DNA of 46,463 nucleotides from Wenyingzhuangia sp. 2_MG-2023. Its GTDB lineage: Bacteria; Bacteroidota; Bacteroidia; Flavobacteriales; Flavobacteriaceae. The stretch is taken from NCBI RefSeq assembly GCF_030548295.1, contig NZ_JAUOSB010000022.1, positions 1 through 46,463 of the forward strand. Reading direction: 5' to 3'. Within the stretch, counting starts at the first letter, position 1, and every line of letters starts with the position of its first letter. The position numbers and the translations under genes were made by a program. A model generated the notes under the pieces. That model was not told the DNA's origin, ran no database searches, and saw only the letters and a program-made list of their open reading frames with translations. Below, piece by piece: positions 24,549 to 32,454 of this stretch.

Positions 24549-25334
24549 ATGAAAATTATAAGTGTCATTAAATTGTTTGCAATGGCTACCTTAACAGGTT
24601 ATATAGCCTCTCTTAACGGAGCAGAAAAAATAGCAACAGAACCATTTAACAATGTCACAATTTTTGCAGAAACAAGTTACGACATTACACCTGTTTTAGA
24701 AAAGTTGACTGCTTTAGAAACGGTATCTTACAAAATAGTAGGAGACATGGTGTATGTGTATGCTACGGGAGTTCCCAATCACAAATCACCGTATTTTATA
24801 GATACCCAATGGGAAAAAGAAAAGTATGTAGACAATACTAGCAGAGGTTTTCATTTGAATCCTAACAGAATAGAAACGCAAGATTATGAATTTAGAATTC
24901 CGTTACATCCCAAAGAAAGTCGTGTAAAAAGAGCCACCAACATGGGGCCTATGGGAATTGCAATAAACGGAGTTCCTTTTTTCAATCAATATGCAGCAGG
25001 TGGTGCAGCATTGACTAGAGAAATTCGATCTTTTGACCAGTACAACGGACACCCAACCGCAAGAGGAAATTACCATTACCACATAGAGCCTACTTATTTG
25101 ACAGATGAATACGGTTCTGAAGCGTTTTTAGGATTGCTTTTGGATGGATTTCCAGTATATGGTCCTATGGAAAAAGGAACCGCAGTTGATGGAGATAGAT
25201 TGGATGAATATCATGGTCATTTTGGAGTTACAGCAGATTTTCCTAACGGAATTTACCATTATCATATTACACCAGATGCCCCTTATATTAACGGAGACGG
25301 ATTTTTTGGAAATCCAGGAACTGTTAGCAATTAA
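24549..25334 (+). CDS. YHYH domain protein
   Basis: 261 aa. N-terminal signal-like hydrophobic segment (about residues 5-23), so probably exported. It contains the two YHYH motifs that name the family, GNYHYHIEP and GIYHYHITPDAPY, plus GIAINGVPFFNQYAA, LLLDGFPVYGP and DEYHGHFG. The many His residues suggest a metal-binding fold. The enzymatic role is unknown. First gene of a three-gene plus-strand operon (3-bp gap to the MORN-repeat lipoprotein, then the SCO1-like protein). It lacks an obvious full-length -7 consensus. Confidence 0.9.
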   Translation: MKIISVIKLFAMATLTGYIASLNGAEKIATEPFNNVTIFAETSYDITPVLEKLTALETVSYKIVGDMVYVYATGVPNHKSPYFIDTQWEKEKYVDNTSRGFHLNPNRIETQDYEFRIPLHPKESRVKRATNMGPMGIAINGVPFFNQYAAGGAALTREIRSFDQYNGHPTARGNYHYHIEPTYLTDEYGSEAFLGLLLDGFPVYGPMEKGTAVDGDRLDEYHGHFGVTADFPNGIYHYHITPDAPYINGDGFFGNPGTVSN

Positions 25335-25337
25335 GCA

Positions 25338-25871
25338 ATGAAAAAGAAAATTGTTTTGGCAATCTTGTTGACAGTGTTGATGGCTTGTCAACAAGAAAAA
25401 AAATTAGAATATTCTCAAGATTTTGTGGAGAAAAACCGTGTGTTGTATCATTTGGAAGAACCTTACACAGGACGTGTGTACCAAAAATACAACGACACAC
25501 TTTTGAGGTTTGACAAACAGTACAAAAGTGGTTTGTTGAATGGAGTGTCTAAAAAATGGTATTCCAATGGAGTTTTGGCAGAATTTAGAGTTTACCAAGC
25601 AGGGAATAAAGTGAAAACTCACAAAGGATGGTGGTCAAATGGCAATCAAAAATTTATATTCACTTACAATGATGAAGGCGTGTATCATGGCAATGCAAAA
25701 GAATGGTTTGAAAACGGGCAATTGTACAAAGATTTTAATTACACAAATGGACATGAAGAGGGAAGCCAGAAAATGTATTTGAATGATGGAACTTACAGAG
25801 CCAATTATGTGATAAAAAATGGAGAAAAATTTGGATTGATAGGATCTAAAGGATGTGATGGTTTGAATTAA
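25338..25871 (+). CDS. MORN-repeat (YwqK-type) lipoprotein
   Basis: 177 aa. Lipobox LMAC (Cys17) in a short signal peptide. Several MORN_2-type repeats: FDKQYKSGLLNGVSKKWYSNGVLAE, THKGWWSNGNQKFIF, GVYHGNAKEWFENGQLYKDF and GHEEGSQKMYLNDG, spaced about 20-25 residues apart. Proteins of this type are often labelled toxin-antitoxin YwqK-like, but nothing here supports a toxin-antitoxin role. Located 3 bp after the YHYH gene and 10 bp before the SCO1-like gene, so co-transcribed. Confidence 0.85.
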   Translation: MKKKIVLAILLTVLMACQQEKKLEYSQDFVEKNRVLYHLEEPYTGRVYQKYNDTLLRFDKQYKSGLLNGVSKKWYSNGVLAEFRVYQAGNKVKTHKGWWSNGNQKFIFTYNDEGVYHGNAKEWFENGQLYKDFNYTNGHEEGSQKMYLNDGTYRANYVIKNGEKFGLIGSKGCDGLN

Positions 25872-25881
25872 AAAGAACAGA

Positions 25882-26520
25882 ATGAAAAAGCTAATAATAT
25901 GTGTTTTTTTAATGTTGATGGCTTGCAATTTTTCTAAAGAAAAGCAAACAGTACAAAAACTACCGTATTTCAATTCGTACGATTTGACACCAGAATGGGG
26001 AACTGAAGCAAAAAAACACCACATTGCACCTTTTCAATTTGTAAATCAAGAAGGACAAAAGGTGACCGAACAAGATTATAAAGGTAAAATTTATGTCACT
26101 CATTTTTTCTTTACCAGTTGTTCTGGAATTTGCCAAACGTTGATAAAAAATCTATCTATTTTACAAGAAAATTTTAAAAATGATGCTTCGGTCAAGTTTT
26201 TATCTCATTCTGTAACACCAGAAATTGATTCCGTTCAAAAACTAAAAGATTATGCAGAATTTCACAATATAAACAGCAAACAATGGAACTTGGTAACGGG
26301 TGATAAAAAGGCAATTTACAAACAGGCAAGAACCTCTTATTTTGCAGACGACGATTTTGGAATAACGCAAAAACCGAGTACTTTTATTCATAATGAGAAT
26401 TTTTTATTGATAGATCCAGACGGATGTATTAGAGGTGTGTATAACGGAACTTTAAGTCTGGAAATGAGCAGAATAACACGTCATGTGAAACTTTTACAGG
26501 AAGATTTTTTTAATAATTAA
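25882..26520 (+). CDS. SCO1/SenC family protein, lipoprotein
   Basis: 212 aa. Lipobox LMAC (Cys15) predicts attachment to a membrane on the periplasmic side. Thioredoxin-like fold with the copper or redox motif CSGIC (CxxxC) within FFFTSCSGICQTLIK. A distal His, in FIHNENFLLIDPDG, completes the usual CxxxC…H copper site. SCO proteins help deliver copper to cytochrome oxidase CuA or act as thiol reductases. No oxidase genes are in the window. Third gene of the YHYH operon. The association may mean a shared copper or periplasmic redox function (inference). Confidence 0.9.
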   Translation: MKKLIICVFLMLMACNFSKEKQTVQKLPYFNSYDLTPEWGTEAKKHHIAPFQFVNQEGQKVTEQDYKGKIYVTHFFFTSCSGICQTLIKNLSILQENFKNDASVKFLSHSVTPEIDSVQKLKDYAEFHNINSKQWNLVTGDKKAIYKQARTSYFADDDFGITQKPSTFIHNENFLLIDPDGCIRGVYNGTLSLEMSRITRHVKLLQEDFFNN

Positions 26521-26546
26521 AGTTAATTTTTTGACTGTTAGAGCGT

Positions 26547-26573
26547 TTGTCCCTGTGGGTTTTTGTAGATTTG
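26547..26573 (+). promoter_or_regulatory. Promoter candidate for proB
   Basis: TTG (26547-26549), a 16-bp spacer and TAGATTTG (26566-26573), close to the Bacteroidota TTG-N17-23-TAnnTTTG pattern. The proB ATG is 26 bp downstream. Confidence 0.55.
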
Positions 26574-26599
26574 TGTAAAATTTAACAAAAAAATATTTT

Positions 26600-27382
26600 A
26601 TGTACGATCAATTAATAGTTGTAAAAGTTGGAACTAATGTAATGAAGAACAAGAACAATAGAATCGTTCGCCCAGTGCTTCAAAACTTAGTCTCTCAAAT
26701 AGCTACCTTATATGAACGTAATATCATGACGATTCTAGTTTCTTCGGGTTCTGCTATTGCTGGGAAAGAAGTTATAGGGCCTTCAAAAATTAAAGATAAG
26801 TCTATTAGAAGACAAGTTTATTCTTCTATAGGTCAACCAAGAATGATGCGTTTGTATTACAATATATTCCATGATTATGGAATTAACTGTGCACAAGTAT
26901 TACCTACAAAAAGAGATTTTCAGCCTGGAGTTCACCGAGACAATATGGTGAATTGTTATATGGGCTTGTTAGAAGAGGGGGTAATTCCTGTTGCTAATGA
27001 AGACGATACGGTTTCTCTAACATCTACCATGTTTACAGACAATGACGAAATGGCAAGTTTGATTGCTGAGTTGGTAGATGCTGATAAATTGATTATTTTA
27101 ACAGATATTGACGGTGTGTATACAGGAAATCCTACCGATGAAGGCACAGAGTTGATTGAAGAGGTTACCTCTACAGAAAATTTAGACCAATACATTCAAG
27201 AAAACACCAAAGGAGAAGGTGAAGGTAGAGGAGGTATGAGGTCTAAAATTAGTGTGGCTCAAAAAGCTGCCAAAAACAACATTCCAACTTACATTGCAAA
27301 TGGAAAAACGGAAAACATCATTTTAGATATTATAGATGATGAGTATGTAGGAACCAGAATTTCTAACGATTTAGAGAAGTAG
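26600..27382 (+). CDS. proB: Glutamate 5-kinase (no PUA domain)
   Basis: 260 aa, cytoplasmic. First step of proline synthesis, ATP-dependent phosphorylation of glutamate. Amino-acid-kinase motifs: VVKVGTNVM (about residues 7-15), VSSGSAIAGK (about 48-57), VIPVANEDDTVS, TDNDEMASLIAELVDADKLIILTDIDGVYTGNP and GEGRGGMRSKISVAQKA. It is about 100 residues shorter than E. coli ProB because the C-terminal PUA domain is absent, which is usual in Bacteroidota. proA and proC are not adjacent. Its stop is 4 bp from the convergent murB stop, so the two transcripts must overlap. Confidence 0.9.
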   Translation: MYDQLIVVKVGTNVMKNKNNRIVRPVLQNLVSQIATLYERNIMTILVSSGSAIAGKEVIGPSKIKDKSIRRQVYSSIGQPRMMRLYYNIFHDYGINCAQVLPTKRDFQPGVHRDNMVNCYMGLLEEGVIPVANEDDTVSLTSTMFTDNDEMASLIAELVDADKLIILTDIDGVYTGNPTDEGTELIEEVTSTENLDQYIQENTKGEGEGRGGMRSKISVAQKAAKNNIPTYIANGKTENIILDIIDDEYVGTRISNDLEK

Positions 27383-27386
27383 TTTT

Positions 27387-28388
27387 CTAAAAAACATTCA
27401 CTTCAATTTCCAGAGAAATATCAAATTCATTTTTGATTTTTTTCTGGATTTTTTTTGCGATTTCGTGAATCTCTTTACCCGTAGCATTTCCGTAGTTTAC
27501 CAGAACCAAAGCTTGTTTGTTATGTACTCCCGCGTTTCCAAAACGTTGTCCCTTAAACCCCGCTTTTTCAATAATCCAACCTGCAGGTACTTTTACAGTT
27601 GATTCTGAAACTGGATAAAAGGGAATTTCAGGATATTGTTGTTGTAATTTTTTAAATAGAGTAATATCTATAACAGGATTTTTAAAAAAACTTCCACTGT
27701 TCCCAATTTCTTTAGGGTTTGGTAATTTACTGTTCCTAATAGCAACTACAGCATTACTAATCTCTTTTAAACTAGGAGTTGTATTTCCTTTTAATTCTTC
27801 TTGAATAGCTCCGTAAGAGGTGTTGGTTTGATGATTTTGAGTTGTTAATTTAAAAGTAACATTCACAATAATATATTTTCCTTTAGCCCAAGTTTTAAAA
27901 ATGGAATTTCTGTAACCAAATTCACATTGTTTGTTGGTAAAGGTTTCAATTTCTAAAGTATCAACATTCAACGCTTCTAGAGAAATAATGGTATCTTTTA
28001 CTTCAAAACCGTAAGCTCCAATATTCTGAATTGGGCAGGTTCCTACGTTTCCAGGAATCAAAGAAAGGTTTTCCAAGCCTCCATAATTTTGATCAATACA
28101 CCACAGCACAAATTCATGCCAATTTTCTCCTGCATATGCAGTTACTTCAATAGTATTTTCAGTTTCATTGTTAACAATTACCCCTTTTAAATTTAGGTGA
28201 ACCACTGTCTTTTTTAGATTCTGTGTCAACAACATATTGCTACCTCCACCCAATAAAAATAAATCCTTGTTTTCTTGAACAACGGTTTTTAAGTCTTTTA
28301 AGGTGTGAACAGAAATAAATCGATCAGCAGTTACATCAATACCAAACGTATTGTATTTTTTTAGAGAAAAATGGGTATTATATTGCAT
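27387..28388 (-). CDS. murB: UDP-N-acetylenolpyruvoylglucosamine reductase
   Basis: 333 aa, cytoplasmic FAD enzyme that reduces the enolpyruvyl group to give UDP-MurNAc for peptidoglycan. FAD-binding LLGGGSNMLL (about residues 45-54), LSLIPGNVGTCPIQNIGAYGFEVKD, the FGYRNSIFK active-site region, GNSGSFFKNP with the catalytic Ser, and PAGWIIEKAG. It is a type I enzyme by length. Convergent with proB. Confidence 0.95.
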   Translation of the reverse strand: MQYNTHFSLKKYNTFGIDVTADRFISVHTLKDLKTVVQENKDLFLLGGGSNMLLTQNLKKTVVHLNLKGVIVNNETENTIEVTAYAGENWHEFVLWCIDQNYGGLENLSLIPGNVGTCPIQNIGAYGFEVKDTIISLEALNVDTLEIETFTNKQCEFGYRNSIFKTWAKGKYIIVNVTFKLTTQNHQTNTSYGAIQEELKGNTTPSLKEISNAVVAIRNSKLPNPKEIGNSGSFFKNPVIDITLFKKLQQQYPEIPFYPVSESTVKVPAGWIIEKAGFKGQRFGNAGVHNKQALVLVNYGNATGKEIHEIAKKIQKKIKNEFDISLEIEVNVF

Positions 28389-28584
28389 AGCGTAAAGATG
28401 CTTTTTTAATGAAAAATAGGAATTTTGCTACTCAGATTGCTTTAAAATTGCTAAAAATAGAAATGTCCAGTAATTGTCTATCAAATTAGGATGTGTAGAA
28501 ACATTTAATAAATAGAGAATTGTGTTGATATTTAACTTTTTAAAGTTTATTTGTATTGAATGTCAAATATAAATAAATAGATAA

Positions 28585-28788
28585 ATGGATGAGCTTTATA
28601 TAACCAAAATAGTTGTCGATGTATCTCTAATTCAAAATGGTCCAATCCAATTGTTAAACACAGTAGGAGATGTTTTGTATCAAAATAACAATGTCAATTC
28701 AGCAATAGTTATAGAGACTTCTTTGTATAGGGAGGGAGCTTATATGTTAAAAGCAGGAAATATTTACAGAGCTATTTTTATTTATTGA
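28585..28788 (+). CDS. Orphan T9SS type-A sorting-domain-like small protein
   Basis: 67 aa, ATG start. The sequence from about residue 18 reads like a Por-type C-terminal sorting domain on its own: IQLLNTVGDVLYQ, then a short turn, a beta strand, and YREGAYMLKAGNIYRAIFIY, where the usual pattern is (S/E)GxYxLK. There is no signal peptide and no cargo domain, so it cannot be secreted by T9SS as it stands. Either it is the surviving 3' end of a lost cargo gene or a small protein that mimics the domain. It overlaps the convergent CBM9-like gene by 7 bp. Confidence 0.5.
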   Translation: MDELYITKIVVDVSLIQNGPIQLLNTVGDVLYQNNNVNSAIVIETSLYREGAYMLKAGNIYRAIFIY

Positions 28789-29552
28789 TCTACAAACTCT
28801 AACAAACCAAACATACTAGGCTGGTGTACATCTTTTTCTTTAACGTTTTCTACAGGAAATAAAGTAGACATGACTCTTCTTCCAATATTTTCATCATCTC
28901 TGATTTGTTTCAATGCTAAAAATGCCCACTGACTTCCTTTTTTTATTGGAAATTCATTAGAAACAGCATTAAAAGTTTCGTGTGGAATTGCCATTTCTAA
29001 AGACCATCCTTTGTCAATATCAGAATTGTTGTTCAGTGTACCATTGATAGCAACTTCTAATTTAAAATCAGGGTTAAAAGCTCTTATGGCTACATTTTGT
29101 CCTTGGTAAAAGTCATTCACAAAAACCAAATCATTGATGGCTTTGTTCGGGTTGATTTCAAAACAATAATGAATGTTTTCTCCGTTGGGAGCGGGAATTA
29201 AAAACAACTCAGCACAATCGTCTAAATAAGGTGCTCCGTCTCTTTTTGTTTCGGCAGCATTGATGAACTTATCATTCAAGTCGTAATGAACGTAAAGATA
29301 TTTTTCATCCCATAACATTCTAAATGTTGTTTTTTGTTTTTCCTCTTCTTTGTCAGTTAGATAGTAATAATCAAAAGTTCGAGCTTCTGCTTTTTCCCAT
29401 GCAGTATCGTCTAATTTACCATCAATCACAAGTTCAGAGTTTGCTTTGTGAACTTTGTAGAGAGGTCTTTCTTTTAGTGATAATTTACTCTTGTGAGAGG
29501 AAGTACAACTAACAAAAAAAACGATGATAGGTAATAAAAGATATCTTTTCAT
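28782..29552 (-). CDS. CBM9-like lipoprotein
   Basis: 256 aa. Lipobox VSC (Cys16). The mature part is a family 9-like carbohydrate-binding (CBM9/DOMON-related) beta-sandwich: VIDGKLDDTAWEKAE (about residues 42-56), TFRMLWDEKYLYVHYDLND, DDCAELFL, CFEINPNKAINDL, GWSLEMAIPHETF and a C-terminal PSMFGLLEF. Such proteins bind sugars or act with glycoside hydrolases. The DUF3817 gene upstream is 9 bp away on the same strand. GH16 lies a little further upstream, so a polysaccharide-related role is plausible. Confidence 0.85.
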   Translation of the reverse strand: MKRYLLLPIIVFFVSCTSSHKSKLSLKERPLYKVHKANSELVIDGKLDDTAWEKAEARTFDYYYLTDKEEEKQKTTFRMLWDEKYLYVHYDLNDKFINAAETKRDGAPYLDDCAELFLIPAPNGENIHYCFEINPNKAINDLVFVNDFYQGQNVAIRAFNPDFKLEVAINGTLNNNSDIDKGWSLEMAIPHETFNAVSNEFPIKKGSQWAFLALKQIRDDENIGRRVMSTLFPVENVKEKDVHQPSMFGLLEFVDQ

Positions 29553-29561
29553 GGGAGCGTG

Positions 29562-29846
29562 TTATGTTGTTTGTAAATATTTTTTATCTGCGTAAAAAGT
29601 TCCAAAAGGCAAAATAGAACAAACTAAAATAATAGCAAATTCTTTTAACGTCCATTTCATTTCGTTTTTAAGTAAAAAAGCCATGATGATGTAAGTAATA
29701 AATAACAAACCATGTGGCATTCCTAAGGTTTTTACTAAAATTTCGTTTCCTGTAAAATGTTTTAAAGGAGTTCCTACGCCTAGTAAAAGTAAGTAAGAAA
29801 CACCTTCTAATATGGCAATTATTTTGAAAGTTTTGATGTTTATCAT
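29562..29846 (-). CDS. DUF3817 small membrane protein (paralogue)
   Basis: 94 aa, about three helices, with the DUF3817 pattern ILEGVSYLLLLGVGTPLKHF, VKTLGMPHGLLFITYI and SILPFGTFYADKKYL. It is a second copy of the family seen at 16459-16767; the closing PFGTFY(A/I)DxK motif is shared. Co-transcribed with the CBM9-like gene. Function unknown. Confidence 0.86.
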   Translation of the reverse strand: MINIKTFKIIAILEGVSYLLLLGVGTPLKHFTGNEILVKTLGMPHGLLFITYIIMAFLLKNEMKWTLKEFAIILVCSILPFGTFYADKKYLQTT

Positions 29847-29911
29847 TTGATATAAGTTTGTTTCAAAGGTAGCCTAAATTTCGAAAAATCAGATTGGAAT
29901 TGATATCAAAA

Positions 29912-30850
29912 TTATTCAATAATCTCTGCTAATTGCCAAGTTCTTACCCAATCATATTTGGTAGTTCTATCTTCCCAATTACCTGTCATCCCTCCGTCTG
30001 TAGGTTCAGGGTTCCAATCGTAGGTTTCCGTAACCATTCTAAGAGACATGGGAAGGTTAAATTTTTCTATAGGATTCACTGTAAATTGATGTTTTCCGTC
30101 TAAAAAGAATAAAATTTCAGTTTCATTCTTCCACCAAGCAGCATATATATGATAATCTTTCCAGTTTTCATCAGTTTCAACTTCACCACCTTTACTACCT
30201 ATATTGGTTTCATCACAAGAGGTATTTCTACTGTGTGTGTTAGAATTCATACCGTGGTTCATTTTTTGTGCCCAAGTAGCATCTGTGGTTATTTCTCCCA
30301 CACATTCTTGAATATCTAATTCAGTAGTTCTTCTGTCACAACCTGAATTAGAATTTCGATCATTAATCAACCAAAAAGTAGAAGACATAAAAGTTTTATT
30401 GGCTTTCATTCTACATTCAAAATACATTCCGGGGCTACCATTGTGAATAGATCTTACCAAACTCCCAGCATGGGTATAAGTGTTTCCATTGACTACTTGC
30501 GAGGTGTTTAATAAGTAATTAGTAACGTTTAAGTTTCCGTTACTTAGGGTTACTGCTTCTTCTGTAAAAAGAGCTGGGGGACGACCTGCCCAAGAACTGA
30601 TTAATAAAGCCCATTTGTTACTGTCTAAAGTATTTTCTTCAAATTCATCAGATAAAAGATCTACTTTTTCCCAGATTTTGTTGTCTGGTTTTGGATCTTC
30701 GCCATTGATAAATGTAGGTTGGTCTTTTGTAGATGTTAAAATTTCTTCTTTTGATTCCACAGCTGGTGGAATGTATACGTTGTCATCGTTGTTATGGGTA
30801 CAGCTAACAAAAGTAATTAGTAGTATTAAAAAAGAGCGTAGTTTGATCAT
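29912..30850 (-). CDS. GH16 family glycoside hydrolase (agarase/porphyranase/carrageenase type), lipoprotein
   Basis: 312 aa from MIKLRSF at 30850; an ATG three codons earlier is equally possible, while the longer frame lacks a signal peptide. Lipobox FVSC (about Cys17). The beta-jelly-roll catalytic domain has the GH16 ExDxxE site, read as TELDIQEC, where the first Glu is the nucleophile and the last the acid/base. Around it are MYFECRMKANKTFMSSTFWLIND and the C-terminal MRMVTE-like LRMVTETYDW and YDWVRTWQL. The overall look fits enzymes that cut algal galactans (agar, porphyran or carrageenan), but subfamily and substrate cannot be fixed by eye. Confidence 0.85.
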   Translation of the reverse strand: MIKLRSFLILLITFVSCTHNNDDNVYIPPAVESKEEILTSTKDQPTFINGEDPKPDNKIWEKVDLLSDEFEENTLDSNKWALLISSWAGRPPALFTEEAVTLSNGNLNVTNYLLNTSQVVNGNTYTHAGSLVRSIHNGSPGMYFECRMKANKTFMSSTFWLINDRNSNSGCDRRTTELDIQECVGEITTDATWAQKMNHGMNSNTHSRNTSCDETNIGSKGGEVETDENWKDYHIYAAWWKNETEILFFLDGKHQFTVNPIEKFNLPMSLRMVTETYDWNPEPTDGGMTGNWEDRTTKYDWVRTWQLAEIIE

Positions 30851-30960
30851 AGTTACCATAATTAATAGGATGTTAAAGCTATTGTATAATGATGAAATGA
30901 AAGATGACCTATGGTTTTTTGTGAGGATGAAATGATTAAAATAGCATAGTTTTAAAAAGA

Positions 30961-30989
30961 CAACCATACAAAATGTATTTGTATGGTTG
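30961..30989 (-). terminator. Intrinsic terminator between the LETM1-like operon and GH16
   Basis: A 12-bp perfect stem (CAACCATACAAA / TTTGTATGGTTG) with a 5-nt loop. On the minus strand it is followed by TCTTTTT. It ends the DUF4494-DUF423-LETM1-like transcript. Confidence 0.8.
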
Positions 30990-31067
30990 TTTTATATTTT
31001 TTTTAAGAACTCTATTTTGATTGAACAACTAGTAGAATTATAAAAACCAAAAATGCTAAAATTAATT

Positions 31068-31436
31068 TTAAGGTTTTATTTGTTCTTTAGGTTTGTTTTT
31101 AAAATTGGAAGGGATCAAATCTATATTGCGTTTTTCTGCAGCACGAATTACAAAAGGAATGATAATACTTGCACCAGGTAAGAGCACAAAAGGAATTCCA
31201 ATTCCCGCTACTTTTAACAAATCATAAACATATATTTTTAAGAATTTTTCTTCTTCTTTACTAATGGTTCCTTTGGTAACAAAGGCTTGTATGATTGTAG
31301 TTGTTTTTTTGGTGTCACTAGCACCGTTTTTTAACCCCATAAAAAACACGTCCAAAGCATGACTTATTTTGGAGCGATTTTTATGTATGAAAATTCTAAA
31401 AAGGCGATACGTTTTACTTTTTCTTTTTGTTGTCAT
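31068..31436 (-). CDS. LETM1-like small protein
   Basis: 122 aa. A helical N-terminal half is followed by LLKVAGIGIPFVLLPGASIIIPFVIRAAEKRNIDLIPSNF (about residues 70-109). This resembles the LETM1 ribosome-binding-domain segment (…PF…LLLP…PSxF) in short Bacteroidota proteins. One hydrophobic membrane-compatible stretch, very basic ends. Last gene of a three-gene operon, starting 1 bp after the DUF423 stop. No function known. The family call is moderate. Confidence 0.6.
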   Translation of the reverse strand: MTTKRKSKTYRLFRIFIHKNRSKISHALDVFFMGLKNGASDTKKTTTIIQAFVTKGTISKEEEKFLKIYVYDLLKVAGIGIPFVLLPGASIIIPFVIRAAEKRNIDLIPSNFKNKPKEQIKP

Positions 31437-31437
31437 T

Positions 31438-31812
31438 TTATAATACGGCTAGTAAAAAAAATAACCAAGACAAAAGTAAGCATAAACCTCCTAATGGAGT
31501 GATAGGTCCTAAAAATTTAACAGGAAGTTCACGACTTTTTAAACTACAGATTCCATAAATACTTCCAGAAAACAGAAAAATACCCAAAATAGCAAAAATT
31601 ACGGATAGAGTACTGCTTATGGAGTTGAATGTTAGTGTACTACCTAACAAGACTAAAAATAATGCATGGTACATTTGGTATTTTACACCAATTTCAAAAC
31701 TGTCTAAAATATCTTTACTCCATTTTTTTTTGAGTAAGTGGCTACCAAAGGCACCTAAAACAATGGCTAAAAGTCCAAAAATACCTCCGAGTAAATAAGC
31801 AATTTGTTGCAT
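31438..31812 (-). CDS. DUF423 membrane protein (YgdD-like)
   Basis: 124 aa, four helices. The N-terminal GGIFGLLAIVLGAFGSHLL and the later KYQMYHALFLVLLG, FLFSGSIYGICSL and ITPLGGLCLLLSWLFFLL are diagnostic. Function unknown. The ATG overlaps the DUF4494 stop by one base (TAATG), so the genes are translationally coupled. Confidence 0.93.
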   Translation of the reverse strand: MQQIAYLLGGIFGLLAIVLGAFGSHLLKKKWSKDILDSFEIGVKYQMYHALFLVLLGSTLTFNSISSTLSVIFAILGIFLFSGSIYGICSLKSRELPVKFLGPITPLGGLCLLLSWLFFLLAVL

Positions 31813-32384
31813 TAGTCTTCTATAATGTCTTCAGAGTCCTCAATAACTTCTTCTTCATTTATGATTTCATCGTCTAGAGCTACAGGAGCTTCTTCTTCGT
31901 CTTCCTCAAAAGAACTTTCTGTATATACTTTGGGTTGTGCAATAGTTTCTATTGGTTCTTCTCCATCAAAAAATGGAAAAATATCAATGATAGGAGACTC
32001 TGTAATACTTGGAATAGAAAAATCAGAAACGGTGTCTGAAAATTGGTCTAACAAGTATTCATAAGCATCTTTTACATCGTTTGCTTGTACCAAAACATAG
32101 GTGTTGGTTCTGCGTTCCAATCCTTTGTCTTCGTCTAAGGTTACCAAAGAAACTTTACATTTAAACCAACGGTCTCCATGTTCACTCGGAAAAATTTCAG
32201 AGAAGTTGGCTACTTTAATGTTGGTGATTTTAAAACCTTCAGAAAGGTATTTTGCCATTTCTTCTGTAGCACGAGCTTCTGCTTCTGTAAAAGTTAAAGC
32301 ATCAAATAAATAAGGTTGATTAAAGGTTTTTACCTTTTCGTTATCATCTATTTTGCTATATTTTACTTTTACTTCGAACCACAT
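31812..32384 (-). CDS. DUF4494 protein
   Basis: 190 aa. Starts MWFEVKVKYSK; the first ~150 residues hold the DUF4494 pattern (FDALTFTEAEARATEEM, ITNIKVANFSEIF, DRWFKCKVSLVTLDEDKG, TNTYVLVQANDVKDAYEYL), and the tail is strongly acidic (EEDEEEAPVALDDE…DSEDIIED). A Bacteroidota-restricted cytoplasmic family with no known function. First gene of the operon with DUF423 and the LETM1-like gene. uvrB lies upstream with a 70-bp gap. Confidence 0.92.
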   Translation of the reverse strand: MWFEVKVKYSKIDDNEKVKTFNQPYLFDALTFTEAEARATEEMAKYLSEGFKITNIKVANFSEIFPSEHGDRWFKCKVSLVTLDEDKGLERRTNTYVLVQANDVKDAYEYLLDQFSDTVSDFSIPSITESPIIDIFPFFDGEEPIETIAQPKVYTESSFEEDEEEAPVALDDEIINEEEVIEDSEDIIED

Positions 32385-32454
32385 AATGTTTATTTTTTAA
32401 GAGTCACAAATGTAAAAACAAATCCGAATTTTGAAGAAACAAATTTAAATTAAT

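Noticed and set aside
25338-25871. YwqK toxin-antitoxin annotation
   Set aside because: Only MORN-type repeats and a lipobox are visible and no toxin partner is present; treated as a repeat lipoprotein.
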